This document shows positions 42,695-42,744 of a DNA stretch of 42,744 nucleotides, in pieces (position 1 is the stretch's first letter; every line of letters starts with the position of its first letter). Below the pieces are notes generated by a model. That model saw nothing but the letters and a program-made list of their open reading frames with translations, ran no database searches and was not told where the DNA came from. Position numbers and translations under genes: made by a program. This DNA comes from Priapulus caudatus (lineage: Eukaryota; Priapulida; Priapulimorpha; Priapulimorphida; Priapulidae): assembly GCF_000485595.1 (NCBI RefSeq), contig NW_014577195.1, forward strand, positions 188,116 to 230,859, written 5' to 3'.

Positions 42695-42744
42695 CACGCA
42701 CACACGCACACACAGTGACACACTCACACGCACACGCATAGCCA
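42405..42744 (+). repeat. CA-rich minisatellite at the window edge
   Basis: CACACGCACACGCAC units are punctuated by CAGTGACACACTCACACGCA near 42441, 42484, 42535, 42587 and 42713. The array runs off the window. Confidence 0.93.

Noticed and set aside
42352-42739. Cys/Val-rich and His/Ala-rich frames
   Set aside because: Produced by the CA-rich minisatellite.
42405-42744. CRISPR-like regular spacing of CAGTGACACACTCACACG
   Set aside because: Spacers are themselves CA repeats of variable length; it is a minisatellite in a eukaryotic genome.

Overview
The window is a stretch of nuclear DNA from an animal, most likely a marine invertebrate; I cannot name the phylum (a sponge or similar basal lineage is only a guess). 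The reasons are one intron-rich gene with GT-AG introns, TTAGGG-type (CCCTAA) telomere-like hexamers, long simple-sequence tracts, and many small DNA transposons. There are no operons, Shine-Dalgarno sites, rRNA genes or CRISPR arrays.

The only securely identified gene is spastin (SPAST), on the + strand. Twelve exons between 27515 and 38982 join in frame into 533 codons. They encode most of the MIT domain, a long low-complexity linker with a basic microtubule-binding-like segment, and a complete AAA ATPase domain with Walker A, Walker B, pore loop, sensor 1 and two arginine fingers. The protein ends with a family-typical GDTTAF tail. The exon with the start codon and the first part of the MIT domain was not found. 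Two overlapping AATAAA signals follow the stop codon.

Region by region: 1-3.3 kb holds an inverted-repeat element, TA-rich palindromic MITEs, a 182-bp copy of an ACTAGCGGG repeat and a 1.03-kb Helitron-like element with an internal tandem array. At 5.1-6.2 kb are a broken Helitron helicase and a compound tandem repeat. At 9-21 kb simple repeats are interrupted by inverted-repeat elements, two of which carry telomere-like CCCTAA tracts between their arms and have 9- or 11-bp direct repeats at their ends. At 16.9-18.7 kb is a 1.3-kb inverted-repeat element with two unrecognised coding-like ORFs in or beside it. At 21-27.4 kb are more palindromes and a longer copy of the ACTAGCGGG repeat that includes a tRNA-Arg-like sequence. 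Inside spastin, introns hold two pogo/Tigger-like MITEs, a hAT-like MITE, polypurine and tetranucleotide tracts, and a roughly 50-bp minisatellite whose last unit forms a splice acceptor. From 39 to 42.7 kb there is no recognisable gene, only two hairpins and a CA-rich minisatellite.

There is no multi-gene pathway here. The most unusual structure lies in the mobile DNA: two unrelated inverted-repeat families with telomere-like cores, very short palindromes flanked by 9-10 bp direct repeats, and a splice site made from a tandem repeat. All positions were read by eye and boundaries may be off by a few bases.
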